This document shows positions 34,206 to 43,335 of a DNA stretch of 64,000 bases, in pieces. Position numbers and translations under genes: made by a program. The first letter of the stretch is position 1. Every line of letters starts with the position of its first letter. This DNA is from JAFGDH01 sp964441265 (GTDB lineage Archaea > Aenigmatarchaeota > Aenigmatarchaeia > QMZP01 > QMZT01). The stretch lies in the NCBI GenBank assembly GCA_964441265.1, contig CAYYKJ010000001.1:124001-188000 (forward strand). The letters are read 5' to 3'. The notes under the pieces are model-generated. The model was not told the origin of the DNA and searched no databases. It was given only the letters and a program-made list of their open reading frames with translations.

Positions 34206-35171
34206 ATGATTTCGGACGATGTTATAAGTAATCAGATAAACAGCACTCTCAGGACCACTGATTTTCCGGGTCTCGGGGAAAGGTTTGAAGGGAAGGTGAG
34301 GGACAACTACAGGGGAAAGAAGGGAATGGTAATAGTGACTACCGACCGCATATCCGCCTTTGACCGTGTCCTGGGAACCATTCCCTTCAAAGGACAGGTT
34401 CTCAACCAGCTAGCTTCCTTCTGGTTCGACCAGACAAAGGATATAGTCAGCAATCACGTCACAGACGTCCCGGACCCGAACGTGATGATGGTCAGGGAAT
34501 GCAAGAGCATTCCGATAGAAATGGTCGTCAGGGGATACATAACGGGGGTCACCAAGACCTCTGCGTGGTACAACTATTCCAAAGGCGTGAGAAACTTCTG
34601 CGGAAACGTGCTCCCGGAGGGACTGAAGAAAGATCAGAAATTCAAGAAGCCGATAATAACCCCTTCAACGAAACTCGACAAGCACGACCGCTCGCTCTCC
34701 GGGGAGGATATCATAAAGGAGGGTCTGGTGGATGCGGAACTGTTCGACAGGCTCGCCGAGATCTCTCTTAAGCTTTTCGACCGGGGGACGAAAATCGCCG
34801 CCCGGCAGGGACTGATACTCGCAGACACAAAATACGAGTTCGGACTCCTGGGCGGGAAAATAGTGCTGATAGACGAAATCCACACGCCGGATTCATCGAG
34901 GTTCTGGTTCGCCGACACGTACGAAAAATTATTCTCAGAGGGGAAGGAACAGAGGAAGCTTGACAAGGAGTACGTCCGCACCTGGCTGGCGGAAAGGGGG
35001 TTCCTAGGTGAAGGGAAAATTCCGGAAATACCGGACAGTATAAAGACCGAGGCCGCGAAGAGGTACATCCAGGCATATGAACTGATAACAGGGAAGAATT
35101 TTGAAGCGGTGCCGGGAAACCCGGAGGAAAGGATAAAGAGAAACCTGAAGGAAAGGGGAGTTCTTGCGTAA
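34206..35171 (+). CDS. purC: SAICAR synthetase
   Basis: 321 residues, the longer form also found in yeast. Begins GKVRDNY after an N-terminal helix; VTTDRISAFD, VRGYITG, TPSTK and LADTKYEFG are diagnostic. Adds aspartate to CAIR. One base separates its stop from the purB ATG. Part of the purE-C-B-M run. Confidence 0.95.
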   Translation: MISDDVISNQINSTLRTTDFPGLGERFEGKVRDNYRGKKGMVIVTTDRISAFDRVLGTIPFKGQVLNQLASFWFDQTKDIVSNHVTDVPDPNVMMVRECKSIPIEMVVRGYITGVTKTSAWYNYSKGVRNFCGNVLPEGLKKDQKFKKPIITPSTKLDKHDRSLSGEDIIKEGLVDAELFDRLAEISLKLFDRGTKIAARQGLILADTKYEFGLLGGKIVLIDEIHTPDSSRFWFADTYEKLFSEGKEQRKLDKEYVRTWLAERGFLGEGKIPEIPDSIKTEAAKRYIQAYELITGKNFEAVPGNPEERIKRNLKERGVLA

Positions 35172-35172
35172 A

Positions 35173-36513
35173 ATGGCTATCCATCCAATAGAATACAGAT
35201 ACTACTCGGAGGAGATGAGGAGGATATTCGAAGAGGAGGCGAAGCTCCAGACTTTACTTGAAGTGGAAGCGGCCCTTGCCAGGGCACATGCGAAGCTCGG
35301 CAACATTCCGGAGGAAGCCGCCGAGGAAATTTCCAAGAAAGCGGCCACGGAGTACGTGAAGGTCGGAAGGGTCAAGGAGATAGACAAGGAGATACACCAT
35401 GACCTGATGGCGATGGTGAAGGCACTCACGGAGCAGTGCGGGGATGCCGGGAAATACGTCCACTACGGGGCGACTTCCTTCGACATACAGGACACCGCCC
35501 TCGCCCTCCAGCTGATGGATGCGATAAAGATCATCGAACAGGACATCAAAGAACTGAAGAAAACCCTCCGCCGACTCACGAAGGAAAACCGGAAGGTAGT
35601 GTGCATAGGGAGAACCCACGGACAGCATGCAGTCCCGACGACTTACGGGCTGAAATTCGCCAACTGGCTGTGTGAGATAGAGAGGAACATCGAAAGGCTG
35701 AAACAAACAAAGGACAGGATGCTGGTGGGAAAGATGACAGGCGCCGTCGGAACCCAGGCGACCTTCGGGGAGAAGGCGCGTGAACTACAGAGAATCGTCA
35801 TGGATGAACTGGGACTGAAACCGGTGATGGTTTCCACTCAGGTGGTGCAGAGAGACAGGCACGCGGAGATGATCATGGTGCTCGCCCTGATCGCGACCTC
35901 TCTGGAGAAAATCGCCAAAGAAATCCGCAACCTTCAGAGGACCGAGATAGGAGAGGTGACGGAGAAGTTCCGGAAGAAGCAGATCGGGAGCTCTACCATG
36001 CCTCACAAAAGGAATCCCATCCGGTCGGAAAACGTGTGCTCCCTGGCGAGGATTATCAGGTCTCAAGTTTCGGTAGCTCTTGAAAATAACCCGCTAGAGC
36101 ACGAAAGGGACCTGACCAATTCCGCGAACGAGCGAATAATATTCCCGGAGAGCTTCATGCTCCTAGACTTCATGCTGAGAAGACTCAACGAGATACTCGA
36201 AAACATAGAACTACATCCCGAGAACATCAAAAGGAACCTCGAACTTACCGGGGGTCTCGTGATGAGCGAGCATTTCATGATAGGAATGGTGAAGAAAGGG
36301 ATAGGAAGGCAGGACGCCCACGAAATAATGCGGAAGTCGGCGATGGAGTCATACAGGACAAAAACCCCGCTGAGGGAGATACTCATGAAAAACCCCGTGA
36401 TAAAAGAAAAATTCAGCCGGAAGGAAATAGACCACTACCTAGACCCGGAGCATTACATAGGAACCGCCGTCGAGCAGGTGGATGACGTGCTGGAGAGGAT
36501 AAAGAATGAATGA
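35173..36513 (+). CDS. purB: Adenylosuccinate lyase
   Basis: 446 residues from the ATG at 35173 (MAIHPIEYRYYS); a TTG at 35164 in the same frame overlaps purC and is less likely. Acts in both IMP and AMP synthesis. The fumarase-superfamily signature GSSTMPHKRNPI is intact, and HYGATSFDIQDTA and GRTHGQHAVPTTYG carry the catalytic His regions. Overlaps purM by 8 bases. Confidence 0.96.
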   Translation: MAIHPIEYRYYSEEMRRIFEEEAKLQTLLEVEAALARAHAKLGNIPEEAAEEISKKAATEYVKVGRVKEIDKEIHHDLMAMVKALTEQCGDAGKYVHYGATSFDIQDTALALQLMDAIKIIEQDIKELKKTLRRLTKENRKVVCIGRTHGQHAVPTTYGLKFANWLCEIERNIERLKQTKDRMLVGKMTGAVGTQATFGEKARELQRIVMDELGLKPVMVSTQVVQRDRHAEMIMVLALIATSLEKIAKEIRNLQRTEIGEVTEKFRKKQIGSSTMPHKRNPIRSENVCSLARIIRSQVSVALENNPLEHERDLTNSANERIIFPESFMLLDFMLRRLNEILENIELHPENIKRNLELTGGLVMSEHFMIGMVKKGIGRQDAHEIMRKSAMESYRTKTPLREILMKNPVIKEKFSRKEIDHYLDPEHYIGTAVEQVDDVLERIKNE

Positions 36514-37546
36514 GGAATACACCTACGCCAAGGCGGGCGTGGACGTCTCCGAAGAGAAGAAGACATACAAAAAGATAGGGGAAATCCTTGGTGAGACCCT
36601 GGACCTCCGGAAGGGGAAATTCGGGGAGGTCATTTCAGACATAGGCCATTATGCCGGCCTGGTTGATATCGGCGGCGGAAGGGCTCTCGCTGTCCATTCG
36701 GACGGCGTGGGGACGAAGATAATGGTCGCCGGTCTCATGGGAAAATTCGACACCATAGGTATCGACTGCATCGCCATGAACGTAAACGATCTCATATGCA
36801 TGGGAGCCGAGCCCGTTCTCATAGTGGATTATCTCGCAATAGAGAAACTTGACCCGAAGGAGATAGAGAGTATCGCCAAAGGTCTCGCCGACGGGGCGAA
36901 GCAGTCATGCGTGGCCGTGGTCGGGGGGGAGACCGCCCTCATGCCGGACATGATAAAGGGCTCAGACCTCTCAGCGATGTCCATGGGCGTCGTCGAAAAG
37001 GACAATATCCTAACCGGGGAGAAGATATCCCCCGGAGACGTCGTCATAGGGCTGGAAAGCTCCGGAATACATTCCAACGGCCTGACCCTGGCCAGGAAGC
37101 TCCTGCTTTCGGAATACGACGTGAACGACAAGCCTCCGGAACTGAACGGGAAGATGGTCGGCCAGGAACTACTCGAGCCCACGAAGATTTACGTCAGGCC
37201 TGTGATGGAAATGCTCGGCTCATGCGAGATACACGGACTGGCAAACATAACCGGCGGCGCGTTCTCGAAACTGATGAGGCTGGGAGATATCGCCGGGGTC
37301 GGATTCGAACTTGACTCGATGCCTGATCCCCCTCCGGTTTTCGGACTAATGCAGAAACTGGGAAATGTCTCCGACAGGGAGATGCACAGGACATTCAACA
37401 TGGGAGTGGGATTCTGTGTGATATGCGAAGGGAAAGAATATGGAAAGATAGAGGAGATATGCAAAAAACACGGGATCAGGTGCTGGAAGATAGGAAAGGC
37501 AAACGGGGAAAAGAAGGTATTCGTAGGGGATACGGAAGTGGGATGA
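36506..37546 (+). CDS. purM: AIR synthetase (phosphoribosylformylglycinamidine cyclo-ligase)
   Basis: 346 residues. YAKAGVDV start, LAVHSDGVGTK (ATP/metal loop), MNVNDLICMGAEP and ESSGIHSNGLTLAR are PurM hallmarks. Consumes the product of PurSLQ. Coupled upstream to purB and downstream to sppA by short overlaps. Confidence 0.96.
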   Translation: MNEEYTYAKAGVDVSEEKKTYKKIGEILGETLDLRKGKFGEVISDIGHYAGLVDIGGGRALAVHSDGVGTKIMVAGLMGKFDTIGIDCIAMNVNDLICMGAEPVLIVDYLAIEKLDPKEIESIAKGLADGAKQSCVAVVGGETALMPDMIKGSDLSAMSMGVVEKDNILTGEKISPGDVVIGLESSGIHSNGLTLARKLLLSEYDVNDKPPELNGKMVGQELLEPTKIYVRPVMEMLGSCEIHGLANITGGAFSKLMRLGDIAGVGFELDSMPDPPPVFGLMQKLGNVSDREMHRTFNMGVGFCVICEGKEYGKIEEICKKHGIRCWKIGKANGEKKVFVGDTEVG

Positions 37547-38355
37547 TGGACAACATGGGAAGATTCATTCTTGGCCTGATAATCGGTGCGGGCATAACCG
37601 GCATAGCAGTGATAATAATAACAGGAACTCCTTCCGCCAGCTCGATAGCTGTGATAGAGATCCGGGGAACGATAACCTCCAGCCCTTCGCTTCTGACGGA
37701 AACCACCTCACCCGAAAACCTATATTCCATGATACAGAAGGTTGAGGAAAGCCCCTATTACAGGGCGGCCCTTTTCAGGATCAATTCCCCGGGTGGATCG
37801 GTGGTCTCCTCCAGGGAGATGGCCGGATACGTCAGGGACATGGAAAAACCGACGGTATGCTGGCTGTCGGATGTTGCCGCTTCCGGGGCTTACTGGGTCG
37901 CCTCTTCATGCGACGTCATAATGGCTGACCCGCTCAGCATGACCGGATCCATAGGGGCGACTGCCTCTTACCTGGAATTCTCCGGGTTGTTCGACAAATA
38001 CGGAGTGACTTACGAGAACATAACTTCCGGCGAAAACAAGGACATGGGCTCGCCCTTCCGCAACATGACGCAGGAAGAGCGGGAGAAGATGGAATACATA
38101 GTTGACGAGACCTTCAGATACTTTCTGGAAGAGGTCGCGGAGAACAGGAACCTCACCGAAACCCAGATAGAGCAGGTAAGTTCCGGGGAAATATTTCTGG
38201 GGAAAGACGCGGTAGGCCCGGGCCTGGTCGACCGCCTGGGCGGGTTCAGGGACGCAAAGGAGCTTTCCAAAGAACTGGCGGACCTGGAATACGCGGATTT
38301 CGTGACACTGAAGAAGAAGGGAATGGGAATATTCGATATTCTGGGCATGCTTTAG
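37543..38355 (+). CDS. sppA: Signal peptide peptidase SppA (S49 serine protease)
   Basis: 270 residues, starting at 37543 (ATGATG, second ATG at 37546) inside the end of purM. An N-terminal membrane anchor (FILGLIIGAGITGIAVIIIT) is followed by the S49 fold with INSPGGSV, the catalytic Ser in DVAASGAYWVAS, and the catalytic Lys in SGENKDMGSP. Single-domain archaeal type. Expected to cleave remnant signal peptides at the membrane. Last gene of the purE-C-B-M-sppA run, though function is unrelated. Confidence 0.92.
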   Translation: MMDNMGRFILGLIIGAGITGIAVIIITGTPSASSIAVIEIRGTITSSPSLLTETTSPENLYSMIQKVEESPYYRAALFRINSPGGSVVSSREMAGYVRDMEKPTVCWLSDVAASGAYWVASSCDVIMADPLSMTGSIGATASYLEFSGLFDKYGVTYENITSGENKDMGSPFRNMTQEEREKMEYIVDETFRYFLEEVAENRNLTETQIEQVSSGEIFLGKDAVGPGLVDRLGGFRDAKELSKELADLEYADFVTLKKKGMGIFDILGML

Positions 38356-38377
38356 AGCTTTCACTCCACCGGGATTT

Positions 38378-38992
38378 TCATTGGATTTCAACACCCGCCT
38401 CTATGAGTTCCCTTTCAAGACCCTCTATGTCATTCTTTTCCTCGTCGAAGTAGATGGTGTGAAATCCCATCTCCCTCGGAACGCCGAGTTTTTCCCTGTT
38501 GTTGTCTATGAAAACGCATTCATCCGCCCTGCATCCGAATTCCTCCGTGGCCCTTTCGAATATCCTCCTGTCAGGCTTCAAAGACTTGAACATGAAGGAA
38601 ATGAAAAGTCCGTCGAATTTTCTTTCGAGCTGCATGTCCCTCGAATTCTGCTCGAATCTTTCCCTGGGATTGTTTGAAATTATGCCTATCTTGTACTTCT
38701 CCCTCAGCTCCTGGGAAAGGTTGAAAACCGGCCAGTTGACGTTTATTTTGGTGAATGCATCGTCAAGCAGGCCTATGTCGAGCTTTTTCCCGAGCCTGTT
38801 GCAGAAGTGGACCCAGAATTCCTCCTTGGAGATGGTCCCCCTGTTGTATTCCTGCTTCTTGTAATTGTAGGCATCGATCAGCTCCCTGAAGGGGATACCG
38901 GTGAGTTCTGCCAAGTTGTTGCAGACGTTTATGGAGCCCTTCTTGTCCTTGGTCAGCACCCCGTCGAAATCGAAGAATATAGCTTTGATCAT
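38378..38992 (-). CDS. HAD superfamily phosphatase-like protein
   Basis: 204 residues with complete HAD motifs: FDFDGVLT (DxD), ISNNPRER, K in SLKPDRRIF and IDNNREKL (motif IV, here DNN rather than DD). Small helical cap from residue 20 to 90. Substrate cannot be deduced. Directly downstream of gltX (4-base gap), probably cotranscribed. Confidence 0.8.
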   Translation of the reverse strand: MIKAIFFDFDGVLTKDKKGSINVCNNLAELTGIPFRELIDAYNYKKQEYNRGTISKEEFWVHFCNRLGKKLDIGLLDDAFTKINVNWPVFNLSQELREKYKIGIISNNPRERFEQNSRDMQLERKFDGLFISFMFKSLKPDRRIFERATEEFGCRADECVFIDNNREKLGVPREMGFHTIYFDEEKNDIEGLERELIEAGVEIQ

Positions 38993-38996
38993 GAAA

Positions 38997-40661
38997 TCAC
39001 TTATGTGCGAAATAGATGACCATACCTTCCATTGATTTCCGGTCCACCCTTCCGAAACCTATCCTCTCCATCTGTATGATGTCCCCCTCCTTTAGGTTAG
39101 ACATCTCGCGCTCCCCGATGCCCTCTGCGCTTCCTTCCTTCCGGACTATCCTGACTTTAACGTTGGGACGGGATACCCACTGTATTTTGGGCATGTCCCT
39201 CACGATGTCGTCCCCGAAGTATCTGCATTTCTTCCCCATGCTGACGTTGAAAAGCCCTTTGAGCCTGAATATTTTGTTTTTGAGTTTCTCCCTGTCTTCC
39301 GAGGAGATGAATATCCACTTGTTGTCCACCATAATCTTCTTCTTTCCCTTTTCGGGGAATTCCGGATGGAGCGGCTCGAATATCTCGCGCTTCTCCGGAG
39401 CATTGGCCACGGTCAGCTTGACGGGATCTATCACCACCATGTACCTGTCCGCTTCCGGATCGATTATCCTGCGGTTGATGGTTTCCAGTTTCTCCCAGTC
39501 CAGCGTGACGTCCGACTTTGTGAGGCTCAGTTCCTTTCCGTACTGCCTGAGCGCCTCCGGACGGAACCCTCTCCTGAGCATGGCGCGGACCGTGGGAAGC
39601 TTTGGGTCGTCCCACCCCGAGACCTTTCCCTCCTTTATCCATTCCTTCATGTCCCTCGTATGGATCTTCTCCCCGGGATAGCGGATCATGCCGAAATTCA
39701 CGACCGTGGGCGGCTTCCATCCGAAGAATTCCCCTATATCCCTCTGCACTGCGGTGTTGTGCTCGTGCTCCTTGCCCCTGAAGATGTGGGTGACTCCGAG
39801 CAGATGATCGTCTATTACACATGAAAGATTATAGAGCGGCCACACCGAATACTTCTCCCCCTTGAGCGGGTGGGGGGATTTGCTCACCCTCAGCAGGGGC
39901 GGGTCCCTGAGAGCCGGATTGGGGCAGCACATATCCGTCTTCAGGCGAAGGACAGCCTCTCCTTCGCTGTATTTTCCTTCCAGCATATTCCTCCAGAGAT
40001 CCCCGTTCTCCCCGCTGCTCTTGTTACGGCAGGGGCATTCCTCCTGCCTTTTCTTGTGATCCCTGAAGTGGTCCGCTGGACACAGGCACACATAGGCCTT
40101 CTCCTTCTCCACCATTTTACCGGCATGCTCGTAATAGGTTTCGATCCGGTCGGACTGCAGAACCATCTCATCGAAACTGATACCGGTATTTTCAAGGTCC
40201 TCCTTTATCATACCGTAAAAATCCTTTCCTATCTTGCTGGGGTCGGTGTCCTCTATCCTGAGTATGAATTTCCCTCCGTACTTCTTGGCATAAGCATAGC
40301 TCAGCATGGTGGCCCGCAGGAACTGACCCATGTTCAGGGGTCCCGTCGGCGAGGGAGCGAACCTGGTCACCACTTTCCCTTCCTCCGCATGGGGCAGGGG
40401 CGGCAGCTCCTCCTGTTCCTTCTTTTCCTTTGTGAGCATGTCCGGATCGAGCTTTTCCAGCTCCTTCCTCTGCTGATCCGGGGACAGGAGGTTGATTTGT
40501 TTGACCGTCTTCTCAATCTCCTTCTTCAGGTCCAGGACATTGCCCCTGAGACTGGGATCCTCGGAAAGTATCTTCCCGAGAACGGCCCCGGGATTCGCCT
40601 TCCCCTTGTAGAACACGGCATTCTGGAGGGCGTACTTCAAAATGAGCTCGTCTTTCTTCAT
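38997..40661 (-). CDS. gltX: Glutamyl-tRNA synthetase with degenerate class I motifs
   Basis: 554 residues, archaeal GlnRS-like GluRS with the N-terminal helical region (1-100), catalytic core, and C-terminal double beta-barrel for the anticodon (FEPLHPEFP...). The catalytic core is recognisable by RFAPSPTGPL, RIEDTDPSK and GWDDPKLPTVRAMLRRG. However, the HIGH motif reads NMGQ and the KMSKS-equivalent region reads HTRDM, so both active-site signatures are lost. With GatDE present, a non-discriminating GluRS is required, so either this unusual enzyme works or another copy exists. Confidence 0.9.
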   Translation of the reverse strand: MKKDELILKYALQNAVFYKGKANPGAVLGKILSEDPSLRGNVLDLKKEIEKTVKQINLLSPDQQRKELEKLDPDMLTKEKKEQEELPPLPHAEEGKVVTRFAPSPTGPLNMGQFLRATMLSYAYAKKYGGKFILRIEDTDPSKIGKDFYGMIKEDLENTGISFDEMVLQSDRIETYYEHAGKMVEKEKAYVCLCPADHFRDHKKRQEECPCRNKSSGENGDLWRNMLEGKYSEGEAVLRLKTDMCCPNPALRDPPLLRVSKSPHPLKGEKYSVWPLYNLSCVIDDHLLGVTHIFRGKEHEHNTAVQRDIGEFFGWKPPTVVNFGMIRYPGEKIHTRDMKEWIKEGKVSGWDDPKLPTVRAMLRRGFRPEALRQYGKELSLTKSDVTLDWEKLETINRRIIDPEADRYMVVIDPVKLTVANAPEKREIFEPLHPEFPEKGKKKIMVDNKWIFISSEDREKLKNKIFRLKGLFNVSMGKKCRYFGDDIVRDMPKIQWVSRPNVKVRIVRKEGSAEGIGEREMSNLKEGDIIQMERIGFGRVDRKSMEGMVIYFAHK

Positions 40662-40710
40662 AACATTCGTTTGTTTTCATATCTTAAAAATTATTAATAC
40701 GGAAAACAAA

Positions 40711-41520
40711 ATGAATAAAATGAGGATAACCTTTCTCGGGACGGCCGGCGGAAGAATCGCCATGATGACCCAGATAAGGGGCACCGGAGGCTTCGTGATA
40801 GAGATGGACGGGGAGATGATACACGTCGACCCGGGTCCCGGCACGCTGGTGAGGGCCAAACAGCACCACGTCAACCTCCAGAAGCTGACCGGAATCGTGA
40901 TCTCACACGCACATCCGGATCACTGCACGGACGCAGAGGTCGTGATAGAGAGCATGACCAAGGGTACGAGGAAGAGGGGCGGGACCGTGATTGGAGGGAA
41001 ATTTCTGGCGGAGGGGAACGAAAAACACAAGAGGGCCATTTCCCCTTTCCATGCGGAACTCCCGGACAAAATCAGCATTCTGAAAGCGGGAGAATCGGCT
41101 AGCATAGGCAAGATAAAAGTGACGGCGATCCCGACAATGCACGGGGAGGAAGACTGCTTCGGGTTCGTTTTCGAGGGCTCGAAGAAGATCGGATATACCA
41201 GCGACGGGGAATATTTCGAGGGCCAGGAGGATCACTTCAGGGGATGCGACTGCCTCATAGTGAACGTTCTCCGCCCCAGGGGCAAGAGCTGGCCCCATCA
41301 CATGGACATCCTCCAGGCCAAAAAGCTGATTGGGCTCTCGAAACCCGGGCTCGCAATCCTGACGGCTTTCGGCATGTACATGATAAGGGGCAACCCCCAC
41401 GAAGAGGCGAAATGGACAGAAAAAGAGACCGGCGTGAAAACGGTCGCGGCCAGGGACGGACAAGTGATAGAGCTTGACAACAAAGGGGATGAAAAAAGCC
41501 TGAGAAAACGGGCGAAATGA
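40711..41520 (+). CDS. Metallo-beta-lactamase fold hydrolase
   Basis: 269 residues from the ATG at 40711 (40720 also possible); AT-rich TTAAAAATTATTAA about 25 bases upstream suits a leaderless start. Metal motif SHAHPDHCTDAE (HxHxDH), a later His in TMHGEEDCFG, Asp in YTSDGEYF, and His pair WPHHMD. The layout resembles RNase Z/phosphodiesterase-like MBL proteins. Substrate unknown. Divergent from gltX. Confidence 0.85.
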   Translation: MNKMRITFLGTAGGRIAMMTQIRGTGGFVIEMDGEMIHVDPGPGTLVRAKQHHVNLQKLTGIVISHAHPDHCTDAEVVIESMTKGTRKRGGTVIGGKFLAEGNEKHKRAISPFHAELPDKISILKAGESASIGKIKVTAIPTMHGEEDCFGFVFEGSKKIGYTSDGEYFEGQEDHFRGCDCLIVNVLRPRGKSWPHHMDILQAKKLIGLSKPGLAILTAFGMYMIRGNPHEEAKWTEKETGVKTVAARDGQVIELDNKGDEKSLRKRAK

Positions 41521-41521
41521 A

Positions 41522-42262
41522 CTAGACGTTTCCCTTGCTGTCGGTTCTCTGAAGATATATTCTTTCCTTCCCTGTCATCTCCGCTTCCTGCTTGATCCTG
41601 ACGAGTCTGTCGGAGGGTACGAAGTCCTTTACAAGGGAGCTCCCGTCTATCCAGGCATGCTTCCCTATGAGCGCCCCGGGGGAAGTCGTGCAGTTGGCCC
41701 CGAGCCTTGAGAAATCCCCGAGGACGCAGCCGAACTTCTCCATCTCCGTGGAGACCTTCCTGTCCTCCACCCTGACCGTGATTATGCCCTGGTCGAATCT
41801 CCTGTTGCCGGTGACCGTGCCCGAGCCCAGCCTAGCGCCCCGGCCGATGATGGAATCCCCCACGAAAACGTTGGACGCGATCTTCGCCTCGTTGAATATT
41901 ATGGAATTCTTGATCTCTGAACCGTGGCCCACAACTACCCTGTTTCCGACGACCGTCCCGGGCCTTATCATGCTGCCCGGTCGGATCTCGCACCCCTCGC
42001 CTATCTCCACGGGCCCCTGTATAACGGCATAAGGATGGATCACGGTGTTCTTGCCTATCTTCACGTTTCCGGACATTATCACGCTTGGGTGTATGTTACC
42101 CCGCAGCTCCCTCTCGTATTTCACTATCTTCTCCTTTCTCTCAAGGGCCTCCCAGGGGTAGCGTATGTTGTCGAACGCCCCCCTGCAGGGGCATGACGTG
42201 ATATCCTCGAAATAATAGCTCGAAGTGAGCTCCTTCTTTAATTCGTCCATATCCTGAATCAC
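41522..42262 (-). CDS. Left-handed beta-helix acetyltransferase (GlmU C-terminal type)
   Basis: 246 residues from GTG 42262, or 242 from the ATG at 42250. Residues about 55-215 are hexapeptide repeats (IHPSVIMSGNVKIGKNTVIH, IGEGCEIRPGSMIRPGTVVG...). Resembles the acetyltransferase half of archaeal GlmU/sugar-1-phosphate enzymes. The upstream gene encodes the nucleotidyltransferase half, so the pair likely forms UDP-GlcNAc or a related sugar nucleotide from two chains. Confidence 0.8.
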   Translation of the reverse strand: MIQDMDELKKELTSSYYFEDITSCPCRGAFDNIRYPWEALERKEKIVKYERELRGNIHPSVIMSGNVKIGKNTVIHPYAVIQGPVEIGEGCEIRPGSMIRPGTVVGNRVVVGHGSEIKNSIIFNEAKIASNVFVGDSIIGRGARLGSGTVTGNRRFDQGIITVRVEDRKVSTEMEKFGCVLGDFSRLGANCTTSPGALIGKHAWIDGSSLVKDFVPSDRLVRIKQEAEMTGKERIYLQRTDSKGNV

Positions 42263-42264
42263 CT

Positions 42265-42295
42265 TGACGACTCGTATTGTTTGCTCAAGTCGTCA
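42265..42295 (-). promoter_or_regulatory. Stem-loop between the split GlmU-like genes
   Basis: An 8-bp perfect inverted repeat, TGACGACT (42265-42272) and AGTCGTCA (42288-42295), separated by 15 bases, fills the gap between the two genes. No T-run follows, so it looks more like an RNA processing or translation-control element than a terminator. It is immediately upstream of the acetyltransferase start. Confidence 0.5.
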
Positions 42296-42298
42296 TAA

Positions 42299-42991
42299 CT
42301 ATTTCTTAGACAGAAAATCATTTATTCTTTTTATGTCCCCCGGGCACCCGAAGTCCAGAAAGCCGCGCCCCCTGACGACCTTAACTTTTCCCTCCTTGGC
42401 CAGGGTCATCACCGCGTCCGTGAGTTCGATCTCCCCCCTGGGAGACTTGGGGAGGTTTTCGAGTATGAAGAAGACCTCGGATGTCAGCCTGTACAGACCC
42501 GAGTTTATCAGGTTGGAAGGGGGATTATCTGGCTTTTCGACGATCTCGTGGAGAAAGCCATCCCTTTCTATAATCACACCGTACTTCTCCGGATTCTTTG
42601 AAGGGGAAGCAACCATGCAGCAGTATCCGTCATCCTTCCGGATTTCCTTCATGTCCTGACGGGCAAAAAGGCTGTCACCGTTAGCGACCGCGAAACTTCC
42701 TTTTCCGAGGAAATTCCTCGACGCGAGCACGGCATGACCCGTCCCCAGGGGCTTCTTCTGGTCGATGACTGCACCCTTGAATCCCCTCTTGCCGAGGAAA
42801 TTCCTGACCATTTCCCCCTTATAGCTCACTACTATCCCGGTGTCCTTCTCTTTGAAACCGGCCTTTTTGAGCCCGTCCAGTAAATGCCAGAGGAAGGGCT
42901 TTCCCGCCACCTCTATGAGCTGCTTGGGCCTCTCCTTCGTGAGGGGAAGCATACGGGTCCCCTTCCCCGCCGCGAGAACGATGCACTTCAT
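42299..42991 (-). CDS. Sugar-1-phosphate nucleotidyltransferase (GlmU N-terminal type)
   Basis: 230 residues. AAGKGTRMLPLTKERPKQL is the nucleotide-binding motif, followed by a PLGTGHAVL motif, ANGDSLF (metal Asp), and EKPDNPPSNLINSGLY. It transfers NMP to a sugar phosphate; the sugar and nucleotide are not certain. Most archaeal relatives are fused to a beta-helix acetyltransferase; here the domain ends at residue 230 and the beta helix is a separate gene 36 bases downstream. Confidence 0.88.
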   Translation of the reverse strand: MKCIVLAAGKGTRMLPLTKERPKQLIEVAGKPFLWHLLDGLKKAGFKEKDTGIVVSYKGEMVRNFLGKRGFKGAVIDQKKPLGTGHAVLASRNFLGKGSFAVANGDSLFARQDMKEIRKDDGYCCMVASPSKNPEKYGVIIERDGFLHEIVEKPDNPPSNLINSGLYRLTSEVFFILENLPKSPRGEIELTDAVMTLAKEGKVKVVRGRGFLDFGCPGDIKRINDFLSKK

Positions 42992-43030
42992 GCTTGAGAA
43001 TTTATCATAAGGATTATAAAAGAATCCGGA

Positions 43031-43321
43031 TCAATCAAAAATCTCGGAGCAATAATACCAGTCCATCTTTGCCTTTTCAAGAGTGATGTTCTTGTCGCTC
43101 CTGATCCATCCTTCCAGTTGTTTGCCGCCGTTCTCGCTGACCTCACGGACATCCGGGAACCGGACCCTGCCCCCTCTGCGGATATCCCTCACCTTGGGTA
43201 CCCTTTTGTAGGTGTCGAGAACACTTCCTATGTCCTCCCGGTAGATATAGAGCTGCTTGTCCTCATACCCCGGGAAGTCGGAAGATTTCCTCCTGGCGAT
43301 CACCCTGAACCACTTTCTCAT
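43031..43321 (-). CDS. Hypothetical basic protein (96 residues)
   Basis: Not recognised. Basic, with RKWFRVIARRKSS, an aromatic-rich KQLYIYREDIG and GGRVRFPDVREVSE; ends DWYYCSEIFD. Codon use looks coding and the start is clean. Lies downstream of the truncated presenilin copy. Confidence 0.5.
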   Translation of the reverse strand: MRKWFRVIARRKSSDFPGYEDKQLYIYREDIGSVLDTYKRVPKVRDIRRGGRVRFPDVREVSENGGKQLEGWIRSDKNITLEKAKMDWYYCSEIFD

Positions 43322-43335
43322 GATTAATACTCAAA

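Noticed and set aside
42265..42295. The stem-loop as a transcription terminator
   Set aside because: No T-run follows on the transcribed strand, and archaeal terminators rarely need a hairpin.
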